Assembly (NCBI GenBank): GCA_030549495.1
Contig: JAUIRK010000858.1
Span: 322,501 to 386,500 of the forward strand
Length of the DNA stretch: 64,000 nt
Direction: 5' to 3'
Source of the DNA: Nectonema munidae
Lineage: Eukaryota > Nematomorpha > Nectonematoida > Nectonematidae
Each line of letters opens with the position of its first letter. Position 1 is the first letter of the stretch. The position numbers were made by a program, and so were the translations under genes. Below are positions 31,218 to 43,518 of the stretch, piece after piece. The notes beneath the pieces are model-generated. The model had not been told where the DNA came from and made no database searches. It saw only the letters and a list, made by a program, of their open reading frames with translations.

Positions 31218-32596
31218 TTTGGTTTCTTTTCAAAATATTAATAATGTTTATACTTCGAATAGTAATATAAATTTTTATTTATATGCTGATGGCGTGACTT
31301 TATTAATTTTGTTTAATAAAATTTCATTTGATGCTAATTATTTTGCCGTTATAGATAACCTAAATAAGGTAAATATGTGGTTTTCTATGAACACATTGTA
31401 GGTCAACAAATCTAAGTGTAAAAGAATGATTTTCTCAAATAAATTTGTTTGTAGGATTAAATTATTATCTGTTTTTGGTTTCGATTTTGTACGTGAATTT
31501 AAATTGCTTGGATTATTTATAGATAGTAATTTAAGATGGAAAGATCACAAAAATTTCGTTTGTTCAGCTTCACTAGTAGGTATTTTCCAATTATTATTAA
31601 AGAAAAAATTAAATAGAAATACATCTTTATAAATCATATTTTCTTCCTCATATTTTTTACAATCTTTTAAATTGGGGACCCTCTAATCTATACAATGTTT
31701 TTGTTCTTTAAAAAAAGTGATCAGACTGATATTTAATAAGCAAAATATATCTAATACTGACAGTGTCATTTCAAATTTTGGTTTACTTAAAGTTGGAGAC
31801 CTATATGAGTTAAAACTATCGCTTTTTTATTTTAAAATGATGACTGGGTATGTTCCCTTTAACTTTATGCAGTTAATTACTTTTTATTTTTAACTGTAAT
31901 CTTAGAACATCTTTGAATATAAGTTTACCTTCCTATAGATTAAAAAACTCCAAACAGTCTATAGTTTGGAAATTAACACACTGTTGGAACCATTACTTTC
32001 AAAACTTATAATACTTTTTCAAAATTAAAAAAAAATTAAAGAATGACGCTTTAGTAAGTTATATTCTCTGATTTTATTATTTTTCGCACTTTAATCTGAA
32101 TTCTAATTGAATTTTTTAAAGTGATTAAAGTTAATCATTTATTTTAGAGTTGTACTAGTTTTTTTTTTGTATATATGTGTACATTATCACTTTTTCTTAC
32201 TGTTCACAATTCATTTAGTTATTTTATTTGTTTGATAACATTTACTTCTTAAGATACTTCTTTTGATTTTGAAGTTTGTTGATGTTTATAGTGTTTCTAG
32301 AAGCGGGTTAGCTTTTTAACCTTTTTGGAACACTTTCTTTTCACTTGCATTTTATTGTGATGGCATATCCATCTATATGTTTTTAACAACTCTTCAATTA
32401 TATATAAATATATTAAGCTGTTATAGTTATTTTATTTATGATTACTTATGTAAAAGTGAATAGTAAATAAATCTTTCTTTCTTTCTCTTTCCTACTTTAA
32501 TCAATTTTCTTTTAATTATTTAAATCCTTTGTAAAGTGCTTTTTAACTCTATAGTTAAAATGGGTGAGTTTTTGACAAAATAGTCTAAACTTTATA

Positions 32597-32775
32597 TATC
32601 ATAAAATTGAAAGTATATAGAGATATATGATAATAAAATTAAATTGTTTAAATATATACACTATTTTAATAATGGAATAGTCTAAAAAATCTAAAATATT
32701 GCAACCTTTTCTATCATAAAATTAAAAGTATATACCAATATATGATAATAAGATTGTAGTGTTTAAATATGTCGA
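32597..32775. repeat. tandem duplication of an AT-rich unit
   Basis: ATCATAAAATTGAAAGTATA...ATATATGATAATAA...TTTAAATATAT at 32599-32657 is repeated, with changes, at 32713-32771. The spacing is about 113 bp. Confidence 0.6.
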
Positions 32776-32931
32776 CAATAAATATCCTTTTTTATAAGAT
32801 TCATTTCTGACAAAACTCATTTTTTATGATACCCAAAACTACTTTCTAGTTTATTCAAATCTTCAATGTGCAAGAAATAAAAAAATTTCTCATAAATTCG
32901 TATTAACGTTTAGATCCCCTCCCCACCTTTT

Positions 32932-35900
32932 TTAACCCTCCAATAGGCGCAATGGTAGTTGTAACATGGTTTGTCGCAATGTATCTAAGAGATACATATA
33001 TCTTTTAGATAATGTTTTACAACGGTTAAACAATGCATTTGATTTTAAATTAACACAAACGTGTTAAAAGATGTATTAATCAAAATAAATTTGTTTTTGT
33101 AGAAAAATGGTGTGTGTGTGCGCTTTAGGGGGTCCCAAAATTAGATATTTTGCACAAAACAGTTTGTTAGATCCCTTGTCATATTTTTATGCCAATGCGT
33201 ATATGATCAATTTATAATATAATTTTACTAATGTTGCTTATTAGTTGCATTTTGGAGAATAATAGCGATAACTAGCGGGCCATGATGTAGCCACTCGTTT
33301 CATTATCCTGATCTAAAAATTGGCTCCTGGCGGAATATCTTACATAAGTGTTGTCCAATAAAACTTGACATTAGTTATTAAAATGCAAATCTTAACATAT
33401 ATTTTATTCTTTTTATGAGAATATTATATATTTTTCTTTCTTTTTAACAATAATAATATTAAATTAGTAAAAAACAAAATTCGTTATACGCCCAAATTTT
33501 TTTCAAGTGCCGCCGCCTCGAAAAAATTCTGGACTATTTTCACTAAGCAAGATACCAACAAAAGGCGATGTAAGCTATTCCTTTCACCAAAGCATGTTCA
33601 TTTCAGTTGTGCTGTTGAGGATAGGCTTGGGATAAAAGTAGTTAGACATAGCATTTGGAAAAAGCTGGTGGCGACTCAAGCAAAAGACAATATTTCGATT
33701 AGTTAAAGTTTACAATAGTACTTACAAATAAACTAATTAATATTTAAATTTATTGATAAAATATAACAAATGAAAAAAGAACGTTTATGCTGCTTTTTGT
33801 ACCAAGCATGTTTCACAAACGTCTTTGGCGTGCTCCAAACACAAATGCACTTTACAAATAGGACAATAATATTTTGTCAGTCCTGCCTTTTTTGAATTGG
33901 TACATGGCAAACATCTTTTCGCTTATTCGACTGCGAACTTACATGGGATTCCTCAATTGAATTTACAGAATTTGATGCTTGGGAGTTACAAATAATTTGC
34001 TGTTTTTGTTGTAAAATCAAAGGTATTCCTTTTTTGCATTCACTTCTCCTTTTCAAGTGCTCTTCGACTAATTGGTCAGATAATGTTTTCAAAAACTTTT
34101 TCTACTAGGATAATTTATACCATTAAGCATGTTCAATACTTGAGCATTTATTCCACTTATATTCAAAATTGAAAAAACAACCATTGGCCATCTTTTTGTG
34201 TTTCTTGCTACATTGTAACTTTCACACATCTTGTCAACGACGTCTACACCAGATTTTGTTCTATTATAAAACGTAATAACTTGGGGCTTATTTCTTTCTT
34301 TAGAGTCCTCATCAATTTCATCATCATTATGCAAACTTGAAACCAAATTAACATTTATATATCTTTTTGGTACATATGAAACCATTGAACAATTTTGATG
34401 AAATCCAAATAAATTTGAAAATTCTTCGCGTTTTTTTGTTGCAACAAATTCTTTAGGGATTTTAGCTTTATTCTTTTTTATAGTTCCAACATAAGATAAC
34501 TTTTTTTCAACTAAAAAATTAACCAATTTAAAATCCGTGAACCAGTTGTCCGCTGTAATGTTACGACCTGTGTTATATATTGGAGAGCTTAGCCTTTTGA
34601 CAACATCATTTGGTTTACTGCTTACTTTATATTTTCCTTCTGGCTGAGAACCATATTATAAGTATAAAAAAAATTTGCATTTAAACAAAATATTTTGATG
34701 CCATATTTTCTGGGCTTTGATGGAATATATTGTATTGACAATTTCCTCTAAATCCGTCAAGCTTTTCAGTGAAAAACAGTTTTTACAATTTTCCACAAAC
34801 TTTTCAAACACCTTTCTGATTGGAGCAAAACGATCGACATTTTATCTTTCTTGCTGAGTATCATAGTCATCAAAACGTATACAGTATACACCGCATTAAA
34901 AATCGAAAACGTTTCAAACTCATAACTAATCTAAATTTTTCTTTCCATCAGTTGCCCAAATATCTTCAAGGTTTTGCCTGTTGCTGTGTAGTAAGCCTAC
35001 AAGATATAAAAGTCCAATATAAGCTTTCAATTCAATTAGATCTGTAAGCTTAGCATCTCTTTCTCTTGAAAATTTTTTAGAGTTTCTTTCTATATATTGG
35101 TTTGTATATTTAGCAATTTCATTCAATATTTCCATATCAATCAAACAACTCCAAATATCTAAAGCATTTTTTAAATTTTTTGCTATTCCACCAACACAAG
35201 GCAAATGTATCAAAATATTGTGTGGTTTTCTCTTACAACGTTTTTTAAATTTCTTCGCCCATATAGTTTTATCTTTTCCAACATAAACATCTTTTGTTCT
35301 TGTTCATTTTCATAATCTTCATCAAAACTACCATTTTCTAGGTCTGTTTCACTATTAGAATCACTACTTTGAACTTCTACGTCATCTATTTCTTCTGAGT
35401 CATTTTCAGAATAATCTTCTACTATTTCATTTTCACTTTCATTTTGAACAAGTAGTGTAAAAACTTCTTTATCTATATTTTCTTCCATTTTATGTAAACA
35501 AAGATTGAATCATAACTATAAAATGTTAAAAAAAGTAGTAAAAAGCAAAGATTAGACATTTTAAATTTAAAATAGACTTAGTCACAAAAATAAAATGTTG
35601 AAAAAATCCTAAAAATAAAAAAATTTTTGTTTGTGATAAAAACAAATATCAAAATCATTGTTTCTGTAGATAGAATAGAATAAGTTTAAAATATTTACCA
35701 GGATAAGTTTTTTTTATGTCAATGTTATTCAAGAATGTATCTGTGAGATACTATATATTCACCTAAATTTTCTGGGTAGAAAAGTGAAATAATTTATCCA
35801 AACTAATAAAAAATTATTATAAAAACAATTTTAATATTTTTTAGGAAAAAAATTGAAAAAGAAACAAATACTAGACATTTTACATTTGTAACAAGTTTAG

Positions 35901-35990
35901 TCGCAATGCATCTGTGAGATAAAATGTAAAAAATCCTAAAAAAAACATTAATGATTACTTTTTCTTTTATCTCAATTTACTTTAAGTATT
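32932..35990 (-). mobile_element. piggyBac transposon, copy 1, broken
   Basis: TTAACCCTCC at 32932 matches the TTAA target plus CCC terminus of piggyBac elements. The opposite GGGTTAA was not found. A motif around GTCGCAATGTATCT..GAGATA lies at 32972-32998 and again at about 35732-35755 and 35889-35912, flanking the coding part like subterminal repeats. The transposase lies between them on the minus strand. The right boundary is approximate. Confidence 0.65.
33785..35488 (-). pseudogene. piggyBac transposase (PGBD4-like), frameshifted
   Basis: The minus-strand reading is split over at least four open pieces. 35210-35488: acidic N-terminus (EEIDDVEVQSSDSNSETD). 34926-35213: LTDLIELKAYIGLLYLVGLL, the N-terminal helical part of the DDE_Tnp_1_7 domain. 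34089-34526: KPQVITFYNRTKSGVDVVD and NTKRWPMVVF, the typical D-x-x-D-K/R-W region near the third catalytic Asp. 33785-34092: a Cys-rich end read after a shift near 33930 (YYCPICKVHLCLEHAKDVC), matching the family's C-terminal zinc-binding motif. Stops near 34640-34900 and the shifts show it is inactive. Order and total length of about 565 codons fit piggyBac transposases. Confidence 0.8.
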
Positions 35991-36000
35991 TATTCGTGAG

Positions 36001-36265
36001 CATCCGGAGGGGGGGGGGCGAAAAGCCTATTCCCCCTCTCCCTAATAATTTTGGATTTTTTAAACTAGTGTATATGTGTTATGTATATTTAATTAAAATA
36101 TTTTCGCTGGAAGTATAGTTTTTAAATTTCTATAAATTGAAATATAACGTAGTCTTATAAATTTTCGATGCGCTGTATACACTCTATTTTAAAGGATTGC
36201 TTGACTATTTGGTCTCCCGTGGTATTTCCAGACCAGTAATTTTGAAAATTGAGAAAAATTCTTTT
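36001..36265. repeat. fragment of the 1.47-kb hAT-type element seen at 60149
   Basis: GGGGGGCGAAAAGCC(T)...CCTAATAATTTTG.ATTTTTTAAACTAGT at 36008-36068 matches 60163-60224. TGTATACACTCTATTTTAAA...GGTATTTCCAGACCAGTAATTTTGAAAATTG at 36175-36252 matches 61487-61565. It is internally deleted relative to that copy. Confidence 0.7.
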
Positions 36266-36284
36266 AACCAGTTTTCGTGCTTTA

Positions 36285-36990
36285 TCTAAACCAGTTTTGC
36301 CAGTGCAACTCCAATATCATTACTCGCTTCCTATCTATTTCGGGATTTGGTTTCAATGGCAAGTAGCATCGAAGGCGCTTGCTCGCACTCATATGTAGTC
36401 GTAAATTGAAACAACTTTCAGAGCCATCTTTGCAACATCAGCATAGAACTGTCTCATTTCAATCGAAAAATCGCTATGAGACATTTTACAAAAAACATGT
36501 TTTGCACCACTCAATAAACTGTTCTTGAATTAAAAAGTCTTCTGAGGCCAGATTACTAGTCGAGATTATAAACGGGGTTTTGATAAATTTATAGTTTAAA
36601 ATGCTTGTAGATTAGGAAAATAAGAGAAAATTTCTTGACTAAAATATGCTACATGGTGTTTTATGGCCTCCAGCACATCTTTACTGATCAAAATCTTATT
36701 TTCATCAACAAATATGTTCCAAAATTTTTCTCGTCTATGAATGGGATAATTCCAGCTTCATTTCAAAAGCTGTCAATTTTTTATGACAATGGAGTACTTG
36801 GCGCAAGATTAATGGAATTCATAGATCCAAATATGTTCTCTAAAAATGATAGGAGTATATGAAAATCGACATTAGAAAATTCTACATGCATGTCTAGTTT
36901 GCTTTGCAGAAATTGCTGCATTTCTTTTCATAGTATCGCGTCGAAAGTTTTCATTTGGAAAGCCACCCAACGTTTGAACAGGGCTTCAGA
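36285..36990 (-). mobile_element. ZBED5-like hAT remnant, copy C
   Basis: Shares long blocks with copies A and B, including CAATCGAAAAATCGCTATGA (36459) and TGTTTTATGGCCTCCAG (36656). It has the same orientation as copy B. Only the central and 3' part of the transposase remains, with stops in every frame. Confidence 0.7.
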
Positions 36991-36999
36991 GCCGGAGGA

Positions 37000-39149
37000 T
37001 TTATCTACATGGAGCCTGAAAGATTATAAATATGCCTCCTATGCCTGGCTCCAGGCAACTTAAATATATAGCTGTTACAGAAGGATATATAGTCAAAACT
37101 GTCTAAATCGAATTTCAAGAAAAATTGATTTTTTTTTGCAAAAAATAAAATATATCAAGTTGCTAAATAGCGATTATGTATACTAAAAAAAAGTTTTCGA
37201 TTTTCAAAAATAACTGAACTATTTCTATTTTCCCTATAATTTATTCAAATTGTCATCTAAAGCTTAGAAATGAAATTAGATGAGAATTTGAATATTTTAT
37301 CTTTCAATTTATTATTGATTATAAAATATTTACTGACGAGTGTAAGGGGGTAGGGTATCATAGGTGTCTTTTCATTGGCGAAGCCCTAATACACTCCAAT
37401 GCCTAGGTATAAACAAACTGCCATCGACAAAAATCATTTCTGATCCAACTCTTCAATCAGTCTACTTATTGAAAAGTGTAAAGTTATTTTATTAAATGTA
37501 TTCAATATTAGTATGATACCTAATAGAATTTTTAAAATATTTAAATTTCTAAAAAAATATATTTTTATATATTACTTTTCACTTTTTATGTTTGAAAATG
37601 AGGATTTTGAAATAGGAATACTATATTAAACTTTAATTATATATGGTATCGATGGAGCTTCAAACAACCTAAAAACTTTAATAAACTATACTTAGTAGAC
37701 TGATAAGTATATAAATAACAGGGTCGTACACCCGGAGGGCGAGGGGGGGGGGGGCGATGGCCCCCAATGTGATTTCCAAGGGGCGAAAAAGCTATTCGCC
37801 CCCCGTCAAAACATTTTCCAATTTTCTGAATTATATTTCTTTTTTATAGTATTCATTAGACTTGTTTGTCTTCTGAGTAGATTTTCGATATTACCTTCTT
37901 GTTTTGAGGTTAAGTCTTAGAATGAATATTTAAAATCTATTTTTTTCATTAACGTCCATTTCTTTGTTATAGTAATGCACATTTGAGCTATATTTGTTCA
38001 GAGGCAGTAATGTAGCCACGTTTGAATAAGAGTCCATGCATTTTGAGCAAGGCGAATATTTTTATAGCGCATAACTATATAAGAGCTCTATAATTTAAAG
38101 CTTAAAATGTTTATCCCTATTAATTACTGTAACCAAGCCCGTCGATAGGAGGGGGGCAAGGGAGCTAGGTCCCAGGGATTTATTTTGCCCATCTGAAACT
38201 CCTTTGAAATATATAAATGTATACACTTTCTTATATTCCCGGCCCCATTAAAATCAGTTTTGCACTCTCCCCTTGATCAGATTTGCCCCCACCGTACTTG
38301 AAGTGAGCGACGGGTTTTATTCTAGAAATCAAATATATAGCATCTTTATCCTTAGATATTCGTTTTATTAATGTTTTAGTTTTTTTATCAAGATTTCTTA
38401 GAATAGTTGACAATGTTTTCACACTTTGTTTAAAATGTTTGTTAATATAACTTAGTACAAATAATTTCATTTTCATGTCATTTATAGCGTATAACTTAGG
38501 GATTGGAATAGCTAATTTATATAAATTTAAAGTTTGTAGAATATTTCTTCCAAAAATTTTAAACCTTCAATTTCTATTTTAAATGGCCAAATTTAAATTC
38601 ATGGATACATATCTGTCAATTCATAAACCCATAACCTAAATAAATGTTCAAACAATATATTCTTTACTGACTGAATTGTGTGGGTAGAATATGAAGATTA
38701 TATAAAATGATTCTTTGTTTTTGTGTGTTACTAATCAAGCTTGGTAAAATTTCGTTGCTAAAAATTTTTAAATTTAATTTAATCAACAATGCATTTCAGT
38801 ACAGAGTAAGCAATCCATCTAACTAATTCATTGATATGAATCAGGCTAGTTGACAATTAGTGAGATGAGAGGCTGAGAAATATCTTTTAGCTCCTAATCA
38901 ATATTGCATCGGATAGTGCGATTGTCGAATAATCTGCTGTTGGATAAATGAGGTCTGACTGTATTACCAATGGGTCAAAACAATACACTCCATTAATTAT
39001 CAAAACTAATACAACTCTTTCCATATGGTCTTTAGAAGACAGAAATGTTTACCCTTCGAACACCAAATATAAAATCGGTTCAACCAAAAATTCAGCTCCC
39101 TAAAGATTTACAAAAGAGATCATTTTTATTCATGATATAAATCTTTCAT
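37000..39149. other. repeat-scrap region without a recognised gene
   Basis: Holds a hAT-like terminus CAGGGTCGTACACCCGGAGG at 37719, preceded by ATAAATAA, with no right partner seen. A G-rich tract follows near 37744 and a C/G-rich scrap at 38130-38290. A short minus-strand open stretch at 38231-38476 looks transposon-derived but is not recognised. Confidence 0.35.
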
Positions 39150-41237
39150 TTGGTTAGAGTATAGAATATCTAATAGACTGTGACCATCCGTTTTAATAAC
39201 TGGTAAATGGCAATAAGGAGGGATAAAGACTTAATTACATCTGATAAGTTGTGATCTAATATGAATGATTTTGTTCCATTGTTGAGCTTGAAGAGTTGCT
39301 CACAAACTTGTTAAAAATTTTCGGCGTAGCGGTCCAACTATAATTTTTTGATAGCTTGGGGTCTCATTTAAAAAAAAAAATCAACATATAAACTACTGTA
39401 GTAAAAAATCGACACATAAAGGTTATTCAAAAATTATCTGAACAATTCTAATCTCAATGGGATGGATGACATCTGCTTTGTCTAAATTTGGCTGTTTTGG
39501 CCAATGCAACTTTTATATCATTACGTACTTCTAATGTGTTTCGGGATTTCGTTTCAATGGCAAGTACGAAGAAAAATGCTTGCGCACACTTATATGTAGT
39601 GGCAAATCGAATCAGCTTTCAGAGCAATCTTTGCAAGCATAGGACTCTTCCATTTCAATCGAAAAATCGCTATGAGATATTTCAAAAAAACATGTTTTGC
39701 AACTCCTCAATCATTAACCTAATCAATAAACTGTTCTTTAAAAGAAGTCTTCTGAGGCCAGATTACTAATTGAAATCATTAACGGGTTTTTGATAAATTG
39801 AAAATATTATTTTTTGGTTGATTAAGAAAATAAAGAGAAATTTCTTGGAATGCTAAACCGTGTTTTATGGCCTCCAGGATATTTTTATAAATAAAAATCT
39901 TATTTTCATCAAGTAATATGTTCGAAATTCAGCAAAATTTTTTCTTGTCAAAGAATGAAATTATCCCAGCTTCATTTCAAAAGCTGTCATTTTTTTATTA
40001 CAATGGAGCAAGAAGGAATTCATATATTCAATTATGTTCACTAAAAATGGTAGAAATATACGAAAAGGACATCAGAAAATTCTCCATGCATTTCTAGTTT
40101 GCCTTCCAGAAATTGCCAGATTTCTTTAAATAGTATCGCTTGGAAAATTTTCCTTTGGAAAGCCACCTCAGATTTGAGTGCAGCAAGAGTTTTTCAAATT
40201 GAAAACAAACAAGATTTGAAGCATTTGCTTTAATGAAACACACTGTTTTAATGACTTCATTGAAAACATTTTTCAACTCATCGGGTATGGTTTTATGGCT
40301 CGGCGCACTGGGTACCAATTGCATCTGGAGATTTTTACTTAGTCATATTCCGACTTAATACCATGTGCTGTAAAAAAATTTTTACAACTTTGTCAAATGT
40401 TTCTCTTACAGTTGTTCTATTGCTGCGTTTTGCAAAATAAAAAATTGTCTACCAGGTTCTTGTCATATACATATTGTACGTAAACGCAAGACTGAGACAA
40501 GTTTGCAGCATCCATCGTTTCATCAATCTGAACAAAAAAGTTGAAAATCGAATTCCGAATCAATAAAACCACGCCTGACATTTCATCAGACATCTCTCCT
40601 ATTAGCCCTCTGACGGTTTCGTTTGACAGGAAAACTTACACTTAAACTTTACAACTTCAGAACTTCTTAGCACATTCCATATATCTTTGCAGCAAGGTAA
40701 TATCAACTGTTCTGCTATGTTGTGGGACTTTTTGACAACAGATATTTATGAAACTTTTCAAACCATACTTAATATTTTGCAAAAAGTTTCCTGTTATTTA
40801 TCAAACATGAATTTGTGCAATAGCTCAACCAATCAATTTGTTTACCGAACTCGAGTGCTTAACTACGAGCGCAAGCTTCACTTGTTGGGCTTTAAAAAAG
40901 TGGATGCTAACACTTCATAACACAAAGGACATTTATTTCCTCCGCCAGACGTTAATGGAGTAAAACAAAATTTCAATTGTGAGTAGTCATATTTCATTTT
41001 TTTTAGCCATTAAGAAAAATGCACATTTCCAAATTAGGCATGAAAAGCAATAAAAAAAATAGTACTCAATTCAAAGACTAACTTATTTATTCTTTTTAAA
41101 TGTGACTTATTGGCAAAAATGGCAAACGACCCAATATGGGTTCAATATTTTGCGAAAAAACGATTCACTCAGTGTCCCATTCTCGATCCACCATGGAACT
41201 TCTTCGTGGCACGCGGACTCAAGTTTGAAAACCACTG
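39150..41237 (-). mobile_element. decayed ZBED5/GTF2IRD2-like hAT transposon, copy B
   Basis: Inverted sister of copy A. On the minus strand its 5' end at 41237 starts CAGTGGTTTTCAAACTTGAG, a typical hAT terminus. Transposase pieces follow: QIDETMDAANLSQSCVYVQ near 40535, and SHKTIPDELKNVFNEVIKTV then LHSNLRWLSKGKFSKRYY (open at 40094-40324). Stops and shifts occur elsewhere. The 3' terminus near 39150 was defined only by loss of similarity with copy A. AGGTAGAA abuts the 5' end, but a duplicate on the other side was not found. Confidence 0.8.
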
Positions 41238-42397
41238 AGGTAGAAGGTTGATGCAATCAGAATGACAAATAAGGTAATTTGACTTCGTTAAATCTGTGCA
41301 GTTGTGGTGGGATTGAGAGTTTACAGCGCAAGTATAATGTCTGGTATTAATGATGGTGTGTTCATTGGACAAAAATTTTTTATGATAAATTTTGAAAATT
41401 ATATGAAAAAAAAGTTCCCCGCCCCCAAAAATTTTGAGGATCTTTGAAACATCCTTATAAACTCTTCTTTGTAAAGTAATCCTAAGTGTTTAACAAAAGA
41501 CAAATAATTTTTTCAGAGAGTATTTGAATTGAAAAAAAGATACATTTCCTTTAAATTTTGTGAAATGTTTCACACATTTTCTTAGGTTAATTTCTTCAAT
41601 TTTGAATATAATAAATTTAAAATGCATAAATATTCTAAAAGATTAAAAAGTATGACACTTAAATAAAGTGTATCAAATATATTCACACAATATAATTAGA
41701 TGAATTAAAGAACTGATCAAAATTATTTTTTTTTAAGCTATTTCTAAAACGGGGGTAGTAGGGGGAGTAAATAAGTACCCAAAATAATAATTAGAACCCA
41801 TCATAATTCTAATTAAGTCTCTCATGGATCAAGATTAAAGTTGTTATAAAAAGAAAATGCTTCTTTGATTGGAATAGGTCCAGTTTGCGCATGAAGAAGG
41901 GGACGGGAGGGGCGGTCTATCCCGGACTCAGAATTTATTTGTGAAATTTAATCGAGATAGTTTAGACCGAGATATTAGTCTAATAATGGCATTTTAAAGT
42001 GTTATTTGAAATTTTGAGGCCTGCAAAATTAGCATCCCCTCTAGGCGACCTTAAAGATGGGTACGTCACTCAATGGATAGAGGTGTTGACGAACCTATTC
42101 TCATTATAGATGTTAAAATCAATAGGTATACTGATTTATTTTAAACGATTGTTGAGCTTTTTAAAAAGTAGGTATTTTTTGCAAAACTCTACGTTTTTAA
42201 TTAATTAGATTTTTTCCATTTTACACTTCTTTCATTCTTTGTTTATCTCGTGTATGATGCGAACTCTAAAAATTAGGTTGGAAATTATATCTCAAAAAGC
42301 CGCATGCTAGGAGAATACATACGCTCGAATGATATCTTCTTGCTTTAAATATTTTTCTTACTTTAAGCTGAAGTATGTTTGCATTAGCTCATATTAG
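41238..42397. other. intergenic stretch with a repeat scrap at 42012-42064
   Basis: TGCAAAATTAGCATCCCCTC...CCTTAAAGAT(G)GG(T)ACG at 42019-42064 recurs at 44997-45042, so it is part of a dispersed repeat. No gene was seen. The last bases end in ATTAG directly before the next ATG and could be a splice acceptor. Confidence 0.4.
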
Positions 42398-42970
42398 ATG
42401 CCAAATTTTGTGTCAGCGACTGAGTCAAAAGACAAGGAAAAAAAGCGAGCTCAATGGGATCAAGTGCGAAATGCGAGTAATGTAATTGCCACAGACAATG
42501 ATGCGGGAGCAGCTTCGTCAAATCCAGTCTCTTACAAATGTCTTTATGAACAGTTGGTTGCGAATAAAGAGCTGAAAGACAAGGAATACGATGAACGAAT
42601 AAAAGACAGAAACACCGTATTCCGAGAAGTGAGTGTGGATGAAAAGCAATTTATACAGGATTTGGAGACGTCAAGCTATCTAACGCTCAAGCGCAATCAA
42701 ACCGAATTACACAAATTGAAGCAGGAGCAGAAGAATTTAGTTCTAATCAACAGTGCCGACCTCACTGAAAATCTGCCTCCCTGCTTGTTCGCTAGTCACA
42801 CTGAAAATCTGGCGAATGAGAAGCCGCAGGTGTTTGTGAAAAGAGTTGGCAAAAGACCGATCAATTATAACTTAGTCAAGAGGAAGAAGTTGCTTCTGAA
42901 AGATGACGAGAAAGAGGAAAGTAAGGCAAAGTTAGTGGATTATTCTTCCCATTCCAGCGATGAAGGGTAA
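42398..42970 (+). CDS. PSME3IP1: FAM192A/PSME3IP1 (NIP30) family protein
   Basis: 190 codons, intact. The family protein binds the proteasome activator PA28-gamma in the nucleus. Seen: N-terminal FVSATESKDKEKKRAQWDQVR (residues 4-24), matching the family's FVS..E...+RR..EWE+VR block; SYKCLYEQLVANKELKDKEY (about 45-64), matching the LYERLQEQK..K..EYEE block; a VDEKQFIQDLE block; and a Ser/Asp-rich C-terminus (SSHSSDEG). It is shorter than the vertebrate protein (about 250 residues). The ATG directly follows ATTAG, so a non-coding 5' exon or a short upstream coding exon is possible. A polyadenylation signal lies at 43100. Confidence 0.82.
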   Translation: MPNFVSATESKDKEKKRAQWDQVRNASNVIATDNDAGAASSNPVSYKCLYEQLVANKELKDKEYDERIKDRNTVFREVSVDEKQFIQDLETSSYLTLKRNQTELHKLKQEQKNLVLINSADLTENLPPCLFASHTENLANEKPQVFVKRVGKRPINYNLVKRKKLLLKDDEKEESKAKLVDYSSHSSDEG

Positions 42971-43099
42971 AGTAGGGTGTTTGTCTTTGCCTATCCTCTA
43001 CCCTCTCCCATTTGTCAAAGCTCTTCAATTGATAAAGTTTTAGCTGAGCAAGATACCAACTTGCCTCTATTTACATGTTTACGAGTTTTGCAATTCCAA

Positions 43100-43105
43100 A
43101 ATAAA
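43100..43105 (+). promoter_or_regulatory. polyadenylation signal of the FAM192A-like gene
   Basis: AATAAA about 130 bp after the stop codon. Confidence 0.45.
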
Positions 43106-43380
43106 GCGTAACGTATACTATCATATTTTGTGTAAATGATTTGTTTAACTGAGAACTAGATCAAGCAATCATGGATTATTAATTCATTTTTTTGTTCAAG
43201 CCCGTTGTTATTAAGCAGGAGCAGAGGAGTAACCCATGAGGAGACAGGCACGGCAGCACTGCGTGCTTACTTACTTATTTGATTATTTTTCTTTCTTTTT
43301 TTTTTTAAATTTTTGCACTAAGTTTATATTTAAACATTTTTTAGTTCCTAAAAGGTAAATGTATATTTATAATCCCTTAT

Positions 43381-43518
43381 TTAACCCATTAAGTCCCAAT
43401 GCTCCCATTTGGGAACATAAGTAATTTCATCTTCGTCTGCTTTTTTCAATGACTTTGAATATAAATCGTCTGCGTTTTTTTAGATATCGTCTGATTTCTA
43501 TGGTACTTAATGGGTTAA
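43381..43518. mobile_element. TTAA-flanked MITE, family 1 (piggyBac-like)
   Basis: TTAACCCATTAAGT at the left and ACTTAATGGGTTAA at the right form inverted ends inside TTAA sites. The 138-bp body has CGTCTGCTTTTT and ATATCGTCTGATT segments shared with the other small elements here. TTAA target plus CCC/GGG ends is the piggyBac pattern. The right TTAA (43515-43518) is also the left TTAA of the next element. Confidence 0.8.

Larger units (their letters stand above)
26556..32495 (+). mobile_element. decayed CR1/Jockey-like LINE, split by a second LINE
   Basis: Plus-strand pieces in order: a coiled ORF1-like segment (VQDLNNKVDKVLDEFKSVK, 26670-26730); a Cys-rich stretch ending near 27110; endonuclease remnants (CLSINIQSLN, VVNLQETWF, LGFYVHES; 27320-27670); and RT remnants (KIGKVVSILKKGSPNSAENY, 28394-28455; CGVPQGSVMGPL up to 28866). 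Reading resumes after the inserted LINE with NINFYLYADGVTLL (31260-31300), where the catalytic YADD is now YADG, and FKLLGLFIDSNLRWKDH (31500). It ends near 32490 in a (CTTT)n tail after TAAATAAAT. Frameshifts and stops are frequent, so it is dead. Confidence 0.8.
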
